From assembly GCA_958296015.1 (NCBI GenBank), contig CATQIH010000007.1, positions 181,825 through 245,824 of the forward strand: a stretch of 64,000 bases of DNA. The letters run 5' to 3'. The translations under genes and the position numbers were made by a program. This DNA comes from Cyclobacteriaceae bacterium. GTDB taxonomy: Bacteria; Bacteroidota; Bacteroidia; Cytophagales; Cyclobacteriaceae. Numbering within the stretch: the first letter of the stretch is position 1; the number at the start of each line of letters is the position of its first letter. Under the pieces are notes generated by a model. That model was not told the DNA's origin and searched no databases. It saw nothing but the letters and a program-made list of their open reading frames with translations. This document shows, piece by piece, positions 8,369 through 18,619 of this stretch.

Positions 8369-8848
8369 TTATATGATTGGAAAATACAGGTCGGCCAGTT
8401 CGCGGAAGCAGGCGTTGCCTCCGTTACGAGAAAGTACTAAGTCGGCTATCTCCCGAACGGCGGGTGAAGCATCTGCCGGGCACACGGCCAGCCCGGAGAG
8501 TCGCATCACTTCCAGGTCATTGATATCGTCTCCCATAAAGAGCACCTGCTCGTAGGTTAATCCTAGCTTTTCCAGCCATTTTTCCAGCACAGCCGGCTTA
8601 GGGTCACCACCGGCATAGCAATATTTCACGCCCAGCATCTCTGCTCTGCGCATGACAGATCTGGCACTTTTGCTGCCACTGATAAAGGCCACATGCATAC
8701 TTTTGCCTATCAGTCGGCTGATCGCCATACCATCTTTGACATGGTATCTCTTAGACTCCTCACCGGATTCCGACAGGTAGATGCCGCCATCGGTCAGTGT
8801 GCCGTCTACATCCAGTACAATGAGTTTGATATTGCTTACGTTGAGCAT
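8369..8848 (-). CDS. kdsC: 3-deoxy-D-manno-octulosonate 8-phosphate phosphatase
   Basis: 159-residue HAD-superfamily phosphatase (subclass C0, no cap), the size and shape of KdsC, which removes the phosphate from Kdo-8-P in the cytoplasm before CMP activation. The nucleophile motif LDVDGTLTDG (Asp13, Asp15), the Ser/Thr motif FISGS, the lysine loop and GDDINDLEVM (motif IV) are intact. It is separated from the other kds genes, which lie at 27-30 kb, and follows a pseudogene. A role with another sugar acid (for example NeuNAc-9-P) cannot be excluded but the kds genes nearby favour Kdo. Confidence 0.88.
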   Translation of the reverse strand: MLNVSNIKLIVLDVDGTLTDGGIYLSESGEESKRYHVKDGMAISRLIGKSMHVAFISGSKSARSVMRRAEMLGVKYCYAGGDPKPAVLEKWLEKLGLTYEQVLFMGDDINDLEVMRLSGLAVCPADASPAVREIADLVLSRNGGNACFRELADLYFPII

Positions 8849-9000
8849 GGGTTTGGGTCAGGGGGTTAGGTTTGTAGTTCAGGGTTTGTTGGTTGTTGAT
8901 GCCTGAAACAGGGTTGAATTGTTAAATAAGCAGTTTTTTATATTAGAAGGATGATCAATCCATTCAGAAAGTAGTACAGATCTATATTAGCTAGTCGCTC

Positions 9001-11388
9001 TTATTCTCTTAAAATCGTGCTTGGGTTGGTAAAGGATGATCGTATTGTGTGATAAGCGATGGTAAAAAAGAATATCAACGTCAAAGTAAGTACAGCGATA
9101 GCTCCTGTGCCAAACCCAATTTCTATTCTATAGGCATAATTTCTCAACCACATGTCCATCAGAAGATAAGCTACGGGAAAACCGATGATCAGGGAAATTG
9201 ATAGCGGGCCGAGGTAACCTTTCAAGAAAACAGCCGTGATATCTATCGAAGATGCACCAAATACCTTTCTGACCCCGATTTCCTTCCGGCGTTTTGTTGA
9301 AAGCAACAACGAGAGTCCAAACAATCCTGAACACGAAATAACTATTGAAAGAATTGTGAAGTATTGGAACAGTTTTCCGAAATACATATCCTCCCTGTCT
9401 TGTGCGTCAAACTTTTCATCTAAAAAGTAGACATCAAAAGTGGCATCATGGTAAACATCTTCCCAAATATGTTTAATGCTGGTTAATCTTTCTTTCAGCC
9501 GACCGTTGTCACCAGTGGTGCTGGTTCTCAAAGATACATGACCTCTAACTACTTCAAATTTGAATGCCATAGGTTCTATCTTGTATTTCAACGAAGTCTG
9601 GTGAAAGTCATCGACTATGCCAATAAGATCGTAAGCAATGCTTGATTCGCGATCTATGATTTTTGTGTTGATATATTTTTCATCATCGTAAATTCCTAAA
9701 CTCCGCGCTGCAGACTTATTGAGAATAATACTATTTTCGTTGTTCTGCTTGGCATTGGGTATAAAATTTTGCCCGGCAATGAACTTCACATCGTATAAGT
9801 CAAAATAATCTTCATCGATGCCGTTCTGATGCACCAGAAATTCGTCAGTCTGCCCTTCCAGACTCACATACGTTTCCCTCCGATATTCCTCACCAGGCAC
9901 CGTAGTGGAAGAAGTGACGTTTATGACAAACGGAAGTTGAGTACATTTTTCCTTGAACAGTGCCAGTGTCTTCTGTTTTGCGCCCCAACCATCGTCTGGC
10001 AGGATAGGAGCCTTCACAACCAGCACATTTTCCAGGTTCATGCCTTTGGCTTTGGTCCTCATGTATGCTAACTGATCGCTGATCACGAAAATGCCAATGA
10101 TCAGTATCGTAGAAATAGAAAACTGGACAATGATCAGGCTTTTTCTTAGTCCAATGCTTCCAACGTTGCTCCATGATGCGTTTTGCAGTGTTGTACCAAA
10201 ATTCTGAGGTAGCACAATAGCTGCTGGCACCACAGCCGCCAGCACCAAACCGATGACAAAAATAGTCAGAAATAGCCCGTTGATAAGGGTAGGATCGCCG
10301 ATCAATGGCAGTAGATGACCATTCGTAAATGACTGTAATAGGTGCTCTATCATCAAATAAATGGCAATGACCAGGCAAAACGAAGTCAGACAGACCAGGC
10401 TCGATTCCACAACAAACTGCATCTTTAAGTCGGCGCGCGTGGCACCCATTGCTCTGAATACCCCAATATTTTTAACTCTCCAGTACGATTGTGCTACGAC
10501 CTGGTTGATGTAATTCCCCCACGATATAACGAAAATAAAGACACCAACGGCTACCAGTAAATATTCTGTGTTCGATAACTTTACCTCTGCCAATGACGCA
10601 GCCAACATGTTTTCTCTTCTGTCGGTTGCTTTCAAAGGGGCCACCGCATTCACAGCATTGGTGAGTTTTTTGGTGAATACGTCTGCGCCCACACCGTGTT
10701 TTAAAAGTATGTAGGTGGAAAAACTGGGAATACTCCAAAAAAGATCTTCAGCTAGTGGTGCGCCATTCACTAGGAAACCAAACCGGAACCGGGAGTTTCT
10801 TGGTATGTCTTCCATCACGCCGGTTACTTCATATGTAGTTTTTTCTCCCCAGGGAACACGAATGGTAAGTGCTTGCCCGACAGGATTGGTATTTCCAAAG
10901 TACTGGCGTGCAGTAGTGCTGGTTAGCACCATAGAGTTTTTGTCGGATAAGGCTGTGGCAGCATTTCCGTAGATCAAAGGGAAAGTAAAGACTTTGAAAA
11001 AACTGGCATCAGCCACATATATATCGTCTTCCATATGCAACACCCTATTGCCATTGTCTCCGTCTGTCATCACCAGCGACTCAACGTGATATTCGTATCG
11101 TGTCATCTCCATGACCTCCGGATATTGTTTGGTCATCTCTCCCACGCCCCAGTAAGTTGTTTCACTTTTTTGCTGCGGACTGTTATTCACATATTCCTCT
11201 TGTGTGATAGAATAAATACTGTTTATATTTTCGTGAAACTTATCGGCTTGAAGGGAGCCGCCGATGTATTTTGCAATAATCAATGCGGAAAGCATACCAC
11301 ACACAAGTCCGACAGCATTAAGCATTGTGTAATACTTGTTTTTCAGCAATGCTTTCTGTGCAAATTTTAAATAATGGAAGAACATCAA
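9001..11388 (-). CDS. ABC transporter permease, MacB/FtsX type (two-domain)
   Basis: 795-residue inner membrane protein with two FtsX-like cores. A first membrane segment near residues 20-40 is followed by a MacB-type periplasmic domain (SMVLTSTTARQYFGNTNPVGQ, EVTGVMEDIPRNSRF), a cluster of segments near 280-420, a second periplasmic domain, and a C-terminal cluster with RRKEIGVRKVFGAS. Bacteroidota genomes carry many of these, usually for antimicrobial peptide, lipoprotein or signalling-lipid transport; no ATPase gene is adjacent, so the partner and substrate are unknown. The residues IGVFRAMGATR and KEIGVRKVFGAS are the typical coupling-helix motifs of the family. Confidence 0.88.
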   Translation of the reverse strand: MMFFHYLKFAQKALLKNKYYTMLNAVGLVCGMLSALIIAKYIGGSLQADKFHENINSIYSITQEEYVNNSPQQKSETTYWGVGEMTKQYPEVMEMTRYEYHVESLVMTDGDNGNRVLHMEDDIYVADASFFKVFTFPLIYGNAATALSDKNSMVLTSTTARQYFGNTNPVGQALTIRVPWGEKTTYEVTGVMEDIPRNSRFRFGFLVNGAPLAEDLFWSIPSFSTYILLKHGVGADVFTKKLTNAVNAVAPLKATDRRENMLAASLAEVKLSNTEYLLVAVGVFIFVISWGNYINQVVAQSYWRVKNIGVFRAMGATRADLKMQFVVESSLVCLTSFCLVIAIYLMIEHLLQSFTNGHLLPLIGDPTLINGLFLTIFVIGLVLAAVVPAAIVLPQNFGTTLQNASWSNVGSIGLRKSLIIVQFSISTILIIGIFVISDQLAYMRTKAKGMNLENVLVVKAPILPDDGWGAKQKTLALFKEKCTQLPFVINVTSSTTVPGEEYRRETYVSLEGQTDEFLVHQNGIDEDYFDLYDVKFIAGQNFIPNAKQNNENSIILNKSAARSLGIYDDEKYINTKIIDRESSIAYDLIGIVDDFHQTSLKYKIEPMAFKFEVVRGHVSLRTSTTGDNGRLKERLTSIKHIWEDVYHDATFDVYFLDEKFDAQDREDMYFGKLFQYFTILSIVISCSGLFGLSLLLSTKRRKEIGVRKVFGASSIDITAVFLKGYLGPLSISLIIGFPVAYLLMDMWLRNYAYRIEIGFGTGAIAVLTLTLIFFFTIAYHTIRSSFTNPSTILRE

Positions 11389-11594
11389 TTCAGCAATTTA
11401 GTAATGTTGATAAGCTTTCTCTGTAGCTTCCCGGTTCACTTTTAGCAGTAGCTGTGAGGCATCCGGCAAGTTGGCTCTGACTTCTATCTATGGTTTTTCC
11501 TTGTGGTTCTTCTACCTGTCCTATGTACCAGCGTTGCCACGATCAGTACTACGTGTAACTCCTGAAATATATTGATCTTCCTCTGGTGCCTATG

Positions 11595-11636
11595 CTCACC
11601 GGCATCCAGTGACTATGGCCAACTGATGCCGGTGAG
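11595..11636. repeat. Inverted repeat (12-base stem)
   Basis: CTCACCGGCATC and its complement are separated by 18 bases, in the 300-base gap between the ABC permease start and element E2. No gene is supported in 11389-11690. Confidence 0.6.
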
Positions 11637-11690
11637 TTTTGTTGTTGTCAGCAGTGCGTATGTGTGCCGGAGTAGCGTCGTGTTTGAGAG

Positions 11691-11875
11691 TATACTACGG
11701 TACATTTCCGGTTTGTGGGACCGGGCCACGGCGGCACGGGGTGCCCCGCACAAACCGGGGTATGGAAGCCGTGGGCTGTGCAGGCCCCCCCTGCCGGGTC
11801 GGCCCCTGCCGGGTCGGCCCCTGCCGCCATGGCCCGGTCCCACAGCCCACTTTCGGGCAAATGTACCGTAGTATA
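11691..11875. mobile_element. Palindromic non-autonomous element E2 with 9-bp target duplication
   Basis: 185-bp element bounded by TATACTACGGTACATTT and its complement, flanked on both sides by the perfect duplication GTTTGAGAG (11682-11690 and 11876-11884). Inside are two stem arms sets: CCGGTTTGTG/GCACAAACCGG and GTGGGCTGTG/CACAGCCCAC. Between the arms lie GC-rich loops of about 30 and 60 bases; the latter contains a 15-base unit (CTGCCGGGTCGGCCC) twice and a related one (CTGCCGCCATGGCCC). It encodes no transposase and must be moved in trans. It inserted 15 bases beyond the stop of the following amidohydrolase gene. Confidence 0.85.
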
Positions 11876-11890
11876 GTTTGAGAGATTATA

Positions 11891-13177
11891 CTACTTGCCC
11901 TCAGCACTGTATTTCTCCTTGTATTTCTCATACAGGCGTTGCTGCATGGCATCCAGGGTGATCTTCCGGCCATCGATAAATGCCATGTCAATGATGTTGC
12001 CGCGCATGTCCAGGGCATCGCCATCTGAGACGAAGAGGGTGGCGTGTTTGCCTTTTTCCAGTGTACCCGCCTGATCATCTATGCCCAGAATCTTGGCGTT
12101 GTTGGCCGTAATGATTTGCAGGGCTTTCTCTTTGTCCAGCCCATAAGCAGCCGCCGTACCTGCCAGAAAGGCCAGGTTGCGGGCACTGGCTATCATATCG
12201 CGTGCATAGCCCATGCCTACCAGCAGACCAGCCTCACTTAGCAGATAAGGTAGCTTATAATACAGGTCTACATCATCTCCAGCCATATCAGGCAGTTCGT
12301 GTAGGTTGGTGATAATGACTGGGATGTCGTTTTCTTTCAGAAAATCTTTTACCATACTGGCTTCTGTGCCACTAACCAGCACGATCTTTTTGATACCAAG
12401 CTGTTTGGCAAACCGGATGCTCTCTATGATCTCACGTGCCCCCCCGCCATGAATGTGCAGGGCCTGGGTACCATCAAACAGCCCTTGCATGGCTTTCAGC
12501 TTTAGGTTATCTACCCTCGAATCATCATCGGCATTGTAGGCCATCGCATCCGAGAACAGCGTTTCCAGCTTTCTTACTTCTTCTATGTACTGCTTGTTAG
12601 GCTCCCGGTTGACAGTGTAGGTGGTGTAGTCGAAGTTCAGGTTGAACCGTTGCGGCCAGTGCATGTGGATAGCATCATCCGCTTTCACGGCGGCATCTTC
12701 CCAGTTCCAGGCATCCAGTTGCACCACCGACGAGCTGCCGGGAACCATGCCCCCCGTAGGCACAACCTGCGCCAGCAAGATACCATTGAACCGCATGGTA
12801 GGAATCAGTTCCGAATCAGTATTGTAAGAGATGAGCGAACGCACATTAGGATTCAACTCGCCCGTTTCCTGGTTGTCTACAGTGGCCCGTACAGCCCCGA
12901 TCTCCACAAGGCCCAGGTCTGTATTGGGCAGGATAAAGCCTGGATACACGTGCTTGTCTTTGACATCAACCACCTGGTAACCGGCGGTGTCCTGTGCCGT
13001 GCCACCTGCTGCCACGCTGCTGATCTTGCCGTTCTCAAAAATGACGGTAGCGTTCTCTACCACCTCGCCATTACCAATATGGGCCGTGCCGCCAGTCAGC
13101 ATCACAGGACGCTGCTGCGGAGCTGCGGGTGAAGGTACCTGTGCGTTTGCTTTGAACGCAAAGAGGCTTAGAAACAT
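11891..13177 (-). CDS. Secreted amidohydrolase-family protein (small partner)
   Basis: 428 residues from the first usable ATG, with a signal peptide (LSLFAFKANAQ). It has the amidohydrolase layout: N-terminal beta part (GGTAHIGNGEVVENATVIFENGKI), a TIM-barrel core with HIHGGGAREI, and a C-terminal LGIDDQAGTLEKGKHATLFVSDGD. The usual HxH metal motif after the PGFI strand is replaced by LPNTDLG, so metal binding is probably altered. A likely longer signal sequence (MNILKNTLLAQ...) starts at 13253 in another frame, suggesting one missing base near 13180. It lies directly downstream of a related, larger amidohydrolase; such pairs are common in Bacteroidota. Substrate unknown. Confidence 0.8.
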   Translation of the reverse strand: MFLSLFAFKANAQVPSPAAPQQRPVMLTGGTAHIGNGEVVENATVIFENGKISSVAAGGTAQDTAGYQVVDVKDKHVYPGFILPNTDLGLVEIGAVRATVDNQETGELNPNVRSLISYNTDSELIPTMRFNGILLAQVVPTGGMVPGSSSVVQLDAWNWEDAAVKADDAIHMHWPQRFNLNFDYTTYTVNREPNKQYIEEVRKLETLFSDAMAYNADDDSRVDNLKLKAMQGLFDGTQALHIHGGGAREIIESIRFAKQLGIKKIVLVSGTEASMVKDFLKENDIPVIITNLHELPDMAGDDVDLYYKLPYLLSEAGLLVGMGYARDMIASARNLAFLAGTAAAYGLDKEKALQIITANNAKILGIDDQAGTLEKGKHATLFVSDGDALDMRGNIIDMAFIDGRKITLDAMQQRLYEKYKEKYSAEGK

Positions 13178-13276
13178 GGTTGCAAACTACTTTGGCAGAT
13201 AAGAAGCATAAGCGAGACGCTTGCGCTAATAGGGTGTTTTTCAGTATATTCATAGAAATATGCTTTGTCATAGTGA

Positions 13277-16200
13277 TTAATTGTTGTTTACCTTACCAAA
13301 CACTACATCGTCGCAGTGAAAATACTGCTTCAACTTGCCGGTGCTGGCGGCTTTGGTAGGTTCGCCTGCGGCTTTGGCCTGCTGCATCTTCTGGATCAGG
13401 CGTGCTCTTTCCGTGGCAATCATCTGTCGCTGCTGCTTGTCTTTCTCTATGTCGTAAAAGAGACAGCCATCTACCATTGTTTTCTCTGCTTTGGCATAGA
13501 TAGACAGCGGGTTATCTGACCAGAGCACCAGGTCAGCATCTTTGCCTGCCTTCACACTGCCCATCCGGTCTTCCAGGTGGAGTAGTTTGGCAGGGTTCAG
13601 GGTCACCATCTTCCAGGCATCTTCTTCCGACATGCCGCCGTACTTCACCGATTTGGCCGCTTCCTGGTTCAGGCGACGCGCCATTTCGGCATCATCCGAG
13701 TTGATGGCTGTAGTCACTCCGGCCATTTCCATCAGGTTAGCATTATAGGGAATGGCGTAGCGCACCTCAAACTTATAGGCCCACCAGTCGGCAAAGGTGC
13801 CTGCTCCTACACCACGCTCAGCCATCTTATCCGCCACTTTGTACCCTTCCAGAATGTGGGTGAACGTGTTGACTCTGAAGCCGAAATCGTCTGCCACATG
13901 CATCATCATATTGATCTCCGACTGCACATAGGAGTGGCAGGTAATGAAACGCTCTTTGTTGATGATCTCGGCCAATGCTTCCAGCGACAAATCTCTACGC
14001 GGTACCTGCGCGCCTGCTTTGGCTTTGCCAGAAAGACCTTTGTAGGCTTTCTGCTCATCGTCATACGCTTTGGCACGGGTAAAAGCATCCATATACACCT
14101 GCTCCACGCCCATACGGGTTTGCGGAAAACGGATAGAGTTGTCGTTAGACGATCTTTTCACGTTCTCACCCAGGGCAAACTTGATGTATTCGTCGGCTCC
14201 TTTAATGAGCAGCCCCTGAGGACTGGCACCCCAGCGAAACTTGAGGAGTGCAGACTGCCCGCCAATAGGGTTGGCCGAGCCATGCAGCAACTGCGCTGCC
14301 GTAACCCCACCGGAAAGCTGGCGGTAGATTTCAATATCTGTGGGGTCTATCACATCTTTCATGCGCACCATCGAGGAGTTGGTGGCTATGTCGTTGATGC
14401 TCACAGCGGCAATGTGCGTGTGCTCGTCAATGATACCAGAGGTCAGGTGCTTGCCTTTACCGTCTATCACGGTGGCCGTCTCCACGGTGGCATTACCGGC
14501 AGCAATATTCTGCCCTACCTGTGCAATCTTACCATCTCTGACCAGCACATCGGCATTGTCCATAACGCCTGCATCTTCGTTAGTCCACACGGTGGCGTTT
14601 TTGATCAGGTAGGTATTGGCCTCGGGCATCTGCTTGTTGCCATAAGGCATAAAAGGATAGACGATCGCTGTCAGTTCATCCAGGTTTACCTTCCGGATAG
14701 CTTCCTGCTCATTATTGTTTTTGCTTTTCAGGGAATCCTGAAACGTAGCCGTCCAGCTTACCCACGAGCCGTCGGGTAGTTGTCCGCGGCCTTCCATGCG
14801 CTGCTGCTCCAGCCAACCCGACAGGCGGACCTGCTGGCTGTCCTGTTTGCTGGGTGAAAAGTTCAGCGTGATCAGCTTGTCCTCTACTTTGCCCGTCATC
14901 TTTGTTGTGTCCTGCCCGATCAGCTTGAACTGGTTTTTGCCCGGCTTGCCGCTGATCTCCATGTTGTACGTCTGGTCGCCTACCTTGAGCGAATAGGTGC
15001 CACTCAGATCGCTGGCATCCTTGTCTGTGATAATATAAGGTGTACCCTGAATCCAGTTTTCATAAATGACCGCATCTTTGTCGAAGATATTGCCGGAGGT
15101 GATGATGAAATTGGCCTGCATTCCCTTTTTCAGACTGCCTACTTGGTCGGTTGCTTTGATCAGCTTGGCAGGCGTTTGAGTAAGGGCTTTGAGAGCGTCC
15201 TCTTCGCTCAGGCCGTATCGGATGGCTTTGCGCAGGTTGGGGCCAGAACGCCTTTTTGTCTTTGAGTCCATCGGAGGTGATGGCAAACTCAATGCCTTTG
15301 GCAGCCATCATACCCAGGTTGGCAGGTGCCCGTTCCCAGTGCATCATCTCCTGCAAAGCCACTTGCTGTGCATCATACGGATCATCCACATCGTAGGCTT
15401 CCTGAAAGTTGATGGGCATGATCAGCGAGGCACCTGTTGCTTTCACATCATCGAGACGCTGGTATTCGTCGCCACCGCCGCGGATGATGTACTGCACGTC
15501 AAACTCATCGCCGAGCTTATCGGCACGCAGTATCTTCAGCCAGCCTGGTGCATCAAATACCTGGGGCAATTCCTGTAGGTTGTTCCAGGCAGTCAGTGAG
15601 TTATCGATATAGTCATCCGGTTTGGTGTTTTTGTACCATTGAGCATCCAGATACGTTTGCCGGAGCAACGCCACAAAGCCCATCATAGAGATAGGATAGT
15701 ATTGCCCGGAGCTACCTTTGTCGAAGGAATAGTTGGCAGCTGCTTTGGGCATCAGCACCACAGCGTTGGGTTCATCATCTGCCAGCGTCACCAGCGCGGA
15801 GGAGCCTCTTGCCAGCCCGTCTCTTTTGCTGACCATCACCGTGCCAAAGCCTGCCTCGCGGTAAGCCTTCGCCGAATCGTTGGTGACGGCAAAATCTTCT
15901 ACGGCATTGTACTGCGACTTGATGGCATCGTTGGTATTGAAAGGCCCTTTGGTTTCTCGTTCTATCTGCTCTTTGGAACCATAGCTGAACTGGGGTTTGG
16001 CTGGCAAAGCAGAAAGCCCATAGTTGCTGTATAGGTCTATCATGGATGGATAAATAAACTTGCCTTTGAGATCAACTTCTATGGCACCTCCGGGAGCGGA
16101 GATGTTGGTGCCCACCTCCACTACTCTGCCATCCCTGATGAGCAGGGAAGCGTTTTCGGTTTTGGTCTGATAGTCTTGATAGATGGTGGCATTCTTAAAC

Positions 16201-16316
16201 AGATAGATGCCGGGGCGGGTATCCCGCACACCGTTGGCCGGGTAGATATCTTCCTGTGCCTGCACACCCTGATAGCTAAATGCCAGGCCCAGAAGAACGG
16301 TCAGCAGTTTTTTCAT
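13277..16316 (-). pseudogene. Two-domain secreted amidohydrolase, single frameshift
   Basis: A gene of about 1,010 codons with signal peptide MKKLLTVLLGLAFSYQGVQA. The first amidohydrolase half lacks the HxH metal motif (IDLYSNYGLS in its place). After a middle region (GTYSLKVGDQTYNMEISG-type beta domain) comes a second, complete half with DEHTHIAAV and the C-terminal MGSVKAGKDADLVLWSDNPL. The frame breaks near 15252, where CCCC in the coding strand should be CCC (restoring AFWPNLRKAIRYG). One homopolymer base is the only defect, so a sequencing error is more likely than decay. Downstream is the smaller amidohydrolase, probably co-transcribed. Confidence 0.8.
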
Positions 16317-16419
16317 AAGTAATAGGTTCAATGGTTGAATGTGTGTAAATGCAAAAGCACGTAAGTTATAGCATTACGCACATTGTTGCATAAAACTTCT
16401 TCAAAAATACCTGATTAAA

Positions 16420-16683
16420 TCAGCGAACGTAGTGAAATCGCAGCGAGATGATGATAATTTTTTCTTTTTCCACCTGATAAACAATCCGGTGTTCCTTATT
16501 AATACGCCTGCTCCAGTACCCTGAAAAATGATGTTTTAGGGCTTCAGGTTTTCCTATTCCTGCAAATGGGTCTTGTGAAATACTTTGAATAAGAGACGTT
16601 ATTTTCTTCTGAATAGCTTTGTTGCCTGATTGCTTCCACCAATGTAAATCCTTTTTAGCAGTATCCGTATACGCTATTTCCAT
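16420..16683 (-). CDS. yoeB: Txe/YoeB family toxin
   Basis: 87-residue RelE-superfamily mRNA interferase of the YoeB type, which cuts mRNA at the ribosomal A site. It shows the family pattern: KDLHWWKQSGNKAIQKKI, KPEALKHHFSGYWSRRINKEHRIVYQV and the C-terminal SLRFHY with His84/Tyr85. Its start lies inside the end of the antitoxin gene (10-base overlap), the normal antitoxin-first order. Confidence 0.92.
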   Translation of the reverse strand: MEIAYTDTAKKDLHWWKQSGNKAIQKKITSLIQSISQDPFAGIGKPEALKHHFSGYWSRRINKEHRIVYQVEKEKIIIISLRFHYVR

Positions 16684-16895
16684 AAATCTTCTGTAGCTAT
16701 AGCATCAGCCTTTCCTGCTGATGCTTGTCTCATTCCTTCTTCCAAGTGTTTTTTATTGGCTTCGTTGGACAAAAGATACTGTGTCTCATCCTTTTTTTCT
16801 TGGGTGAGCATATTTTTTATTTTTTCAAGTAGCTTTTTATCGTCTGTATCCAGTAGCAAACGAAACAGCTCTAATTTTTCTGTCTGCAAATCCAT
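16674..16895 (-). CDS. YefM-like antitoxin partner of YoeB
   Basis: 73-residue acidic, helical protein upstream of and overlapping the YoeB toxin gene. It lacks a clear Phd/YefM DNA-binding N-terminus and resembles the short Bacteroidota antitoxins seen with YoeB/RelE toxins. The C-terminal part (EEGMRQASAGKADAIATEDLWK) would be the toxin-binding tail. Autoregulation of the shared promoter in 16896-16990 is likely by analogy. Confidence 0.75.
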   Translation of the reverse strand: MDLQTEKLELFRLLLDTDDKKLLEKIKNMLTQEKKDETQYLLSNEANKKHLEEGMRQASAGKADAIATEDLWK

Positions 16896-16990
16896 ATCCT
16901 TAATGATGTCAACTTTTACTTCTATTTACTTTGCAATATAATAAACATAGATATACAAGCAAAGTGATACTTAAAGACGACTTACACTAA

Positions 16991-17749
16991 CTATTCCAGC
17001 ACCCGCATCCTATAGGCATTCATGGCGGTTTTACCCAGGTGGCTGGTCAGGCGGTAGTTGACGGTGATACCTACGATGGCTCCAATGCCCGGAATCATCT
17101 GTGCCAGCTTGGCCAGGTCCAGGTAGTCACGGTACTCCAATTGAAAGGTGCGCCAGTCGAACTCGTTGAGGTCTTCGGGCAGTTCGCGGCAGGTCTTTTC
17201 CCAGTTGCTGAGTTCACCATACACCAGGTTGCGCTGCGCCTGGCTGGAAAAAGCCAGCTGGAAGATCTTCAGCAGGTACACCCGCTCGCGGTAGTCGTCC
17301 AGATCGTACCCATACAGGGCAGCGATCTCATACAGCATCTTCATTTTGATACCCAGGAAGGCCGGAAAGTCGGCAAACGACATCAAAAAGCCACCAGCAC
17401 CGGTCACGCCTCCTTCGGCAGCAGCCATCTTCCGGTAGATACCAATGCGCCTGCGCACTTTATGTTCCCGTTCTTCCAGCGACACATCCTGCACAGGCTT
17501 GCGGGTGGTGTAAGAAGCACCAAACAGGATGCCCTTGATCATACTCTTGATGGTGACGGTGATAGCCTGATGAATTCTCTCCGGAATAAAGCGGTTGATC
17601 CTTTGCTGTGTCGCCCTGGAGAGGCGGTTGAGTCTGGAGGGCGGCACCTGCATCTTTGCCTGCCAGCGTTTCAGTTCATGTACGATGACCCGCTCATAGT
17701 CGGAGTGTTGCCGAGAGCCGATCATTCTATTAAAGATGGTAAGTGCCAT
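16991..17749 (-). CDS. EcsC family protein
   Basis: 252-residue protein with the EcsC-family pattern: basic N-terminus, VRRRIGIYRKMAAAEGGVTGAGGFLMSFADFPAFLGIKMKML in the centre, a long helical region, and a glycine-rich IPGIGAIVGITVNYRL near the end. EcsC is encoded with an ABC transporter in Bacillus but occurs alone in many Bacteroidota; its biochemical role is not established. It stands alone here. Confidence 0.85.
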   Translation of the reverse strand: MALTIFNRMIGSRQHSDYERVIVHELKRWQAKMQVPPSRLNRLSRATQQRINRFIPERIHQAITVTIKSMIKGILFGASYTTRKPVQDVSLEEREHKVRRRIGIYRKMAAAEGGVTGAGGFLMSFADFPAFLGIKMKMLYEIAALYGYDLDDYRERVYLLKIFQLAFSSQAQRNLVYGELSNWEKTCRELPEDLNEFDWRTFQLEYRDYLDLAKLAQMIPGIGAIVGITVNYRLTSHLGKTAMNAYRMRVLE

Positions 17750-18619
17750 AGCGGTGAAAATCGTGGATTAGCAGGCTATATTTCTTATTGCCTGTACCCT
17801 ATAACTGTCATGAAGCGAAGAAGTTTTAAAGCACTTATGGTAGCCAACATGTTGGTATAGTATGCGCTAAACAAGAAAGTGCCTCCCAGCCGTGCAGGAA
17901 AAGCAATCCCTACACTCAGCATGTCAACGACAGGTTCATGTACAGGGCATGGAGGCACATTGGTCCTCCTGATGGCGTATGTTTTGCCTTGAAAAAGCAA
18001 AAACAAAGACCTCCAGCCTGGTCATCAGCCTTGAAACTGACTTATTCTAAGAACAACGACCAGGAATCATGCTTAAAACAAACATAGCATAAAGCTGTTA
18101 GCTCGGTCGCCAACCCTAAAATAAGTGTGATTGGGAATCCACTACCTGATCATTATATCCAAAACAGCAGTAATTCATCGCTGACAACCAAGTCGTCAGC
18201 CTTAGAGCAGGAGCGATATAGAAGTGCCTATCAGGGCTAAAGGTCTTGTATTCAGCATTAAAGGGCTTTTTTACAAATCGTGTGCCCTTTTACCTGCTTT
18301 TTCGGCCCCTGACAAAGTAGTCTTTCAGACAATTTTCCTACAATAAGGTTTTTGCTGCAAAAAGTTTTTTATATGATCTTAATAGTTACAAATTGATGAA
18401 ATACAGTGTACAACGAATGAAGAAGTCGGCATTGGAAAGCATCAAAAAATATGAACACGACGCTGCATAATAATGCAACAGACATATCTCTAAAAAACAT
18501 TTGAAAGCATTGCATTCCCCCGCCAGAATGTTGGAATCCAACATCATAAAGAAATGTAGGTAGAGAACACAACCAAACTGACCCTTATTACCTTATGAGG
18601 CTATCGTACCCCCACTGCT
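17750..18619. other. 870-base region without a supported gene, two inverted repeats
   Basis: I find no convincing coding sequence. GTGCCTCC (17879-17886) pairs with GGAGGCAC (17951-17958), and inside these CATGT/ACATG and CCCT/AGGG can also pair. A second stem, CCTGGTC/GACCAGG, is at 18017-18064. These could belong to a structured RNA or a decayed repeat; neither can be shown. Confidence 0.3.

Noticed and set aside
11572..11881. Several overlapping open frames in both strands around element E2
   Set aside because: They exist only because the GC-rich loops lack stops; the palindromic structure and target duplication show a non-coding element.
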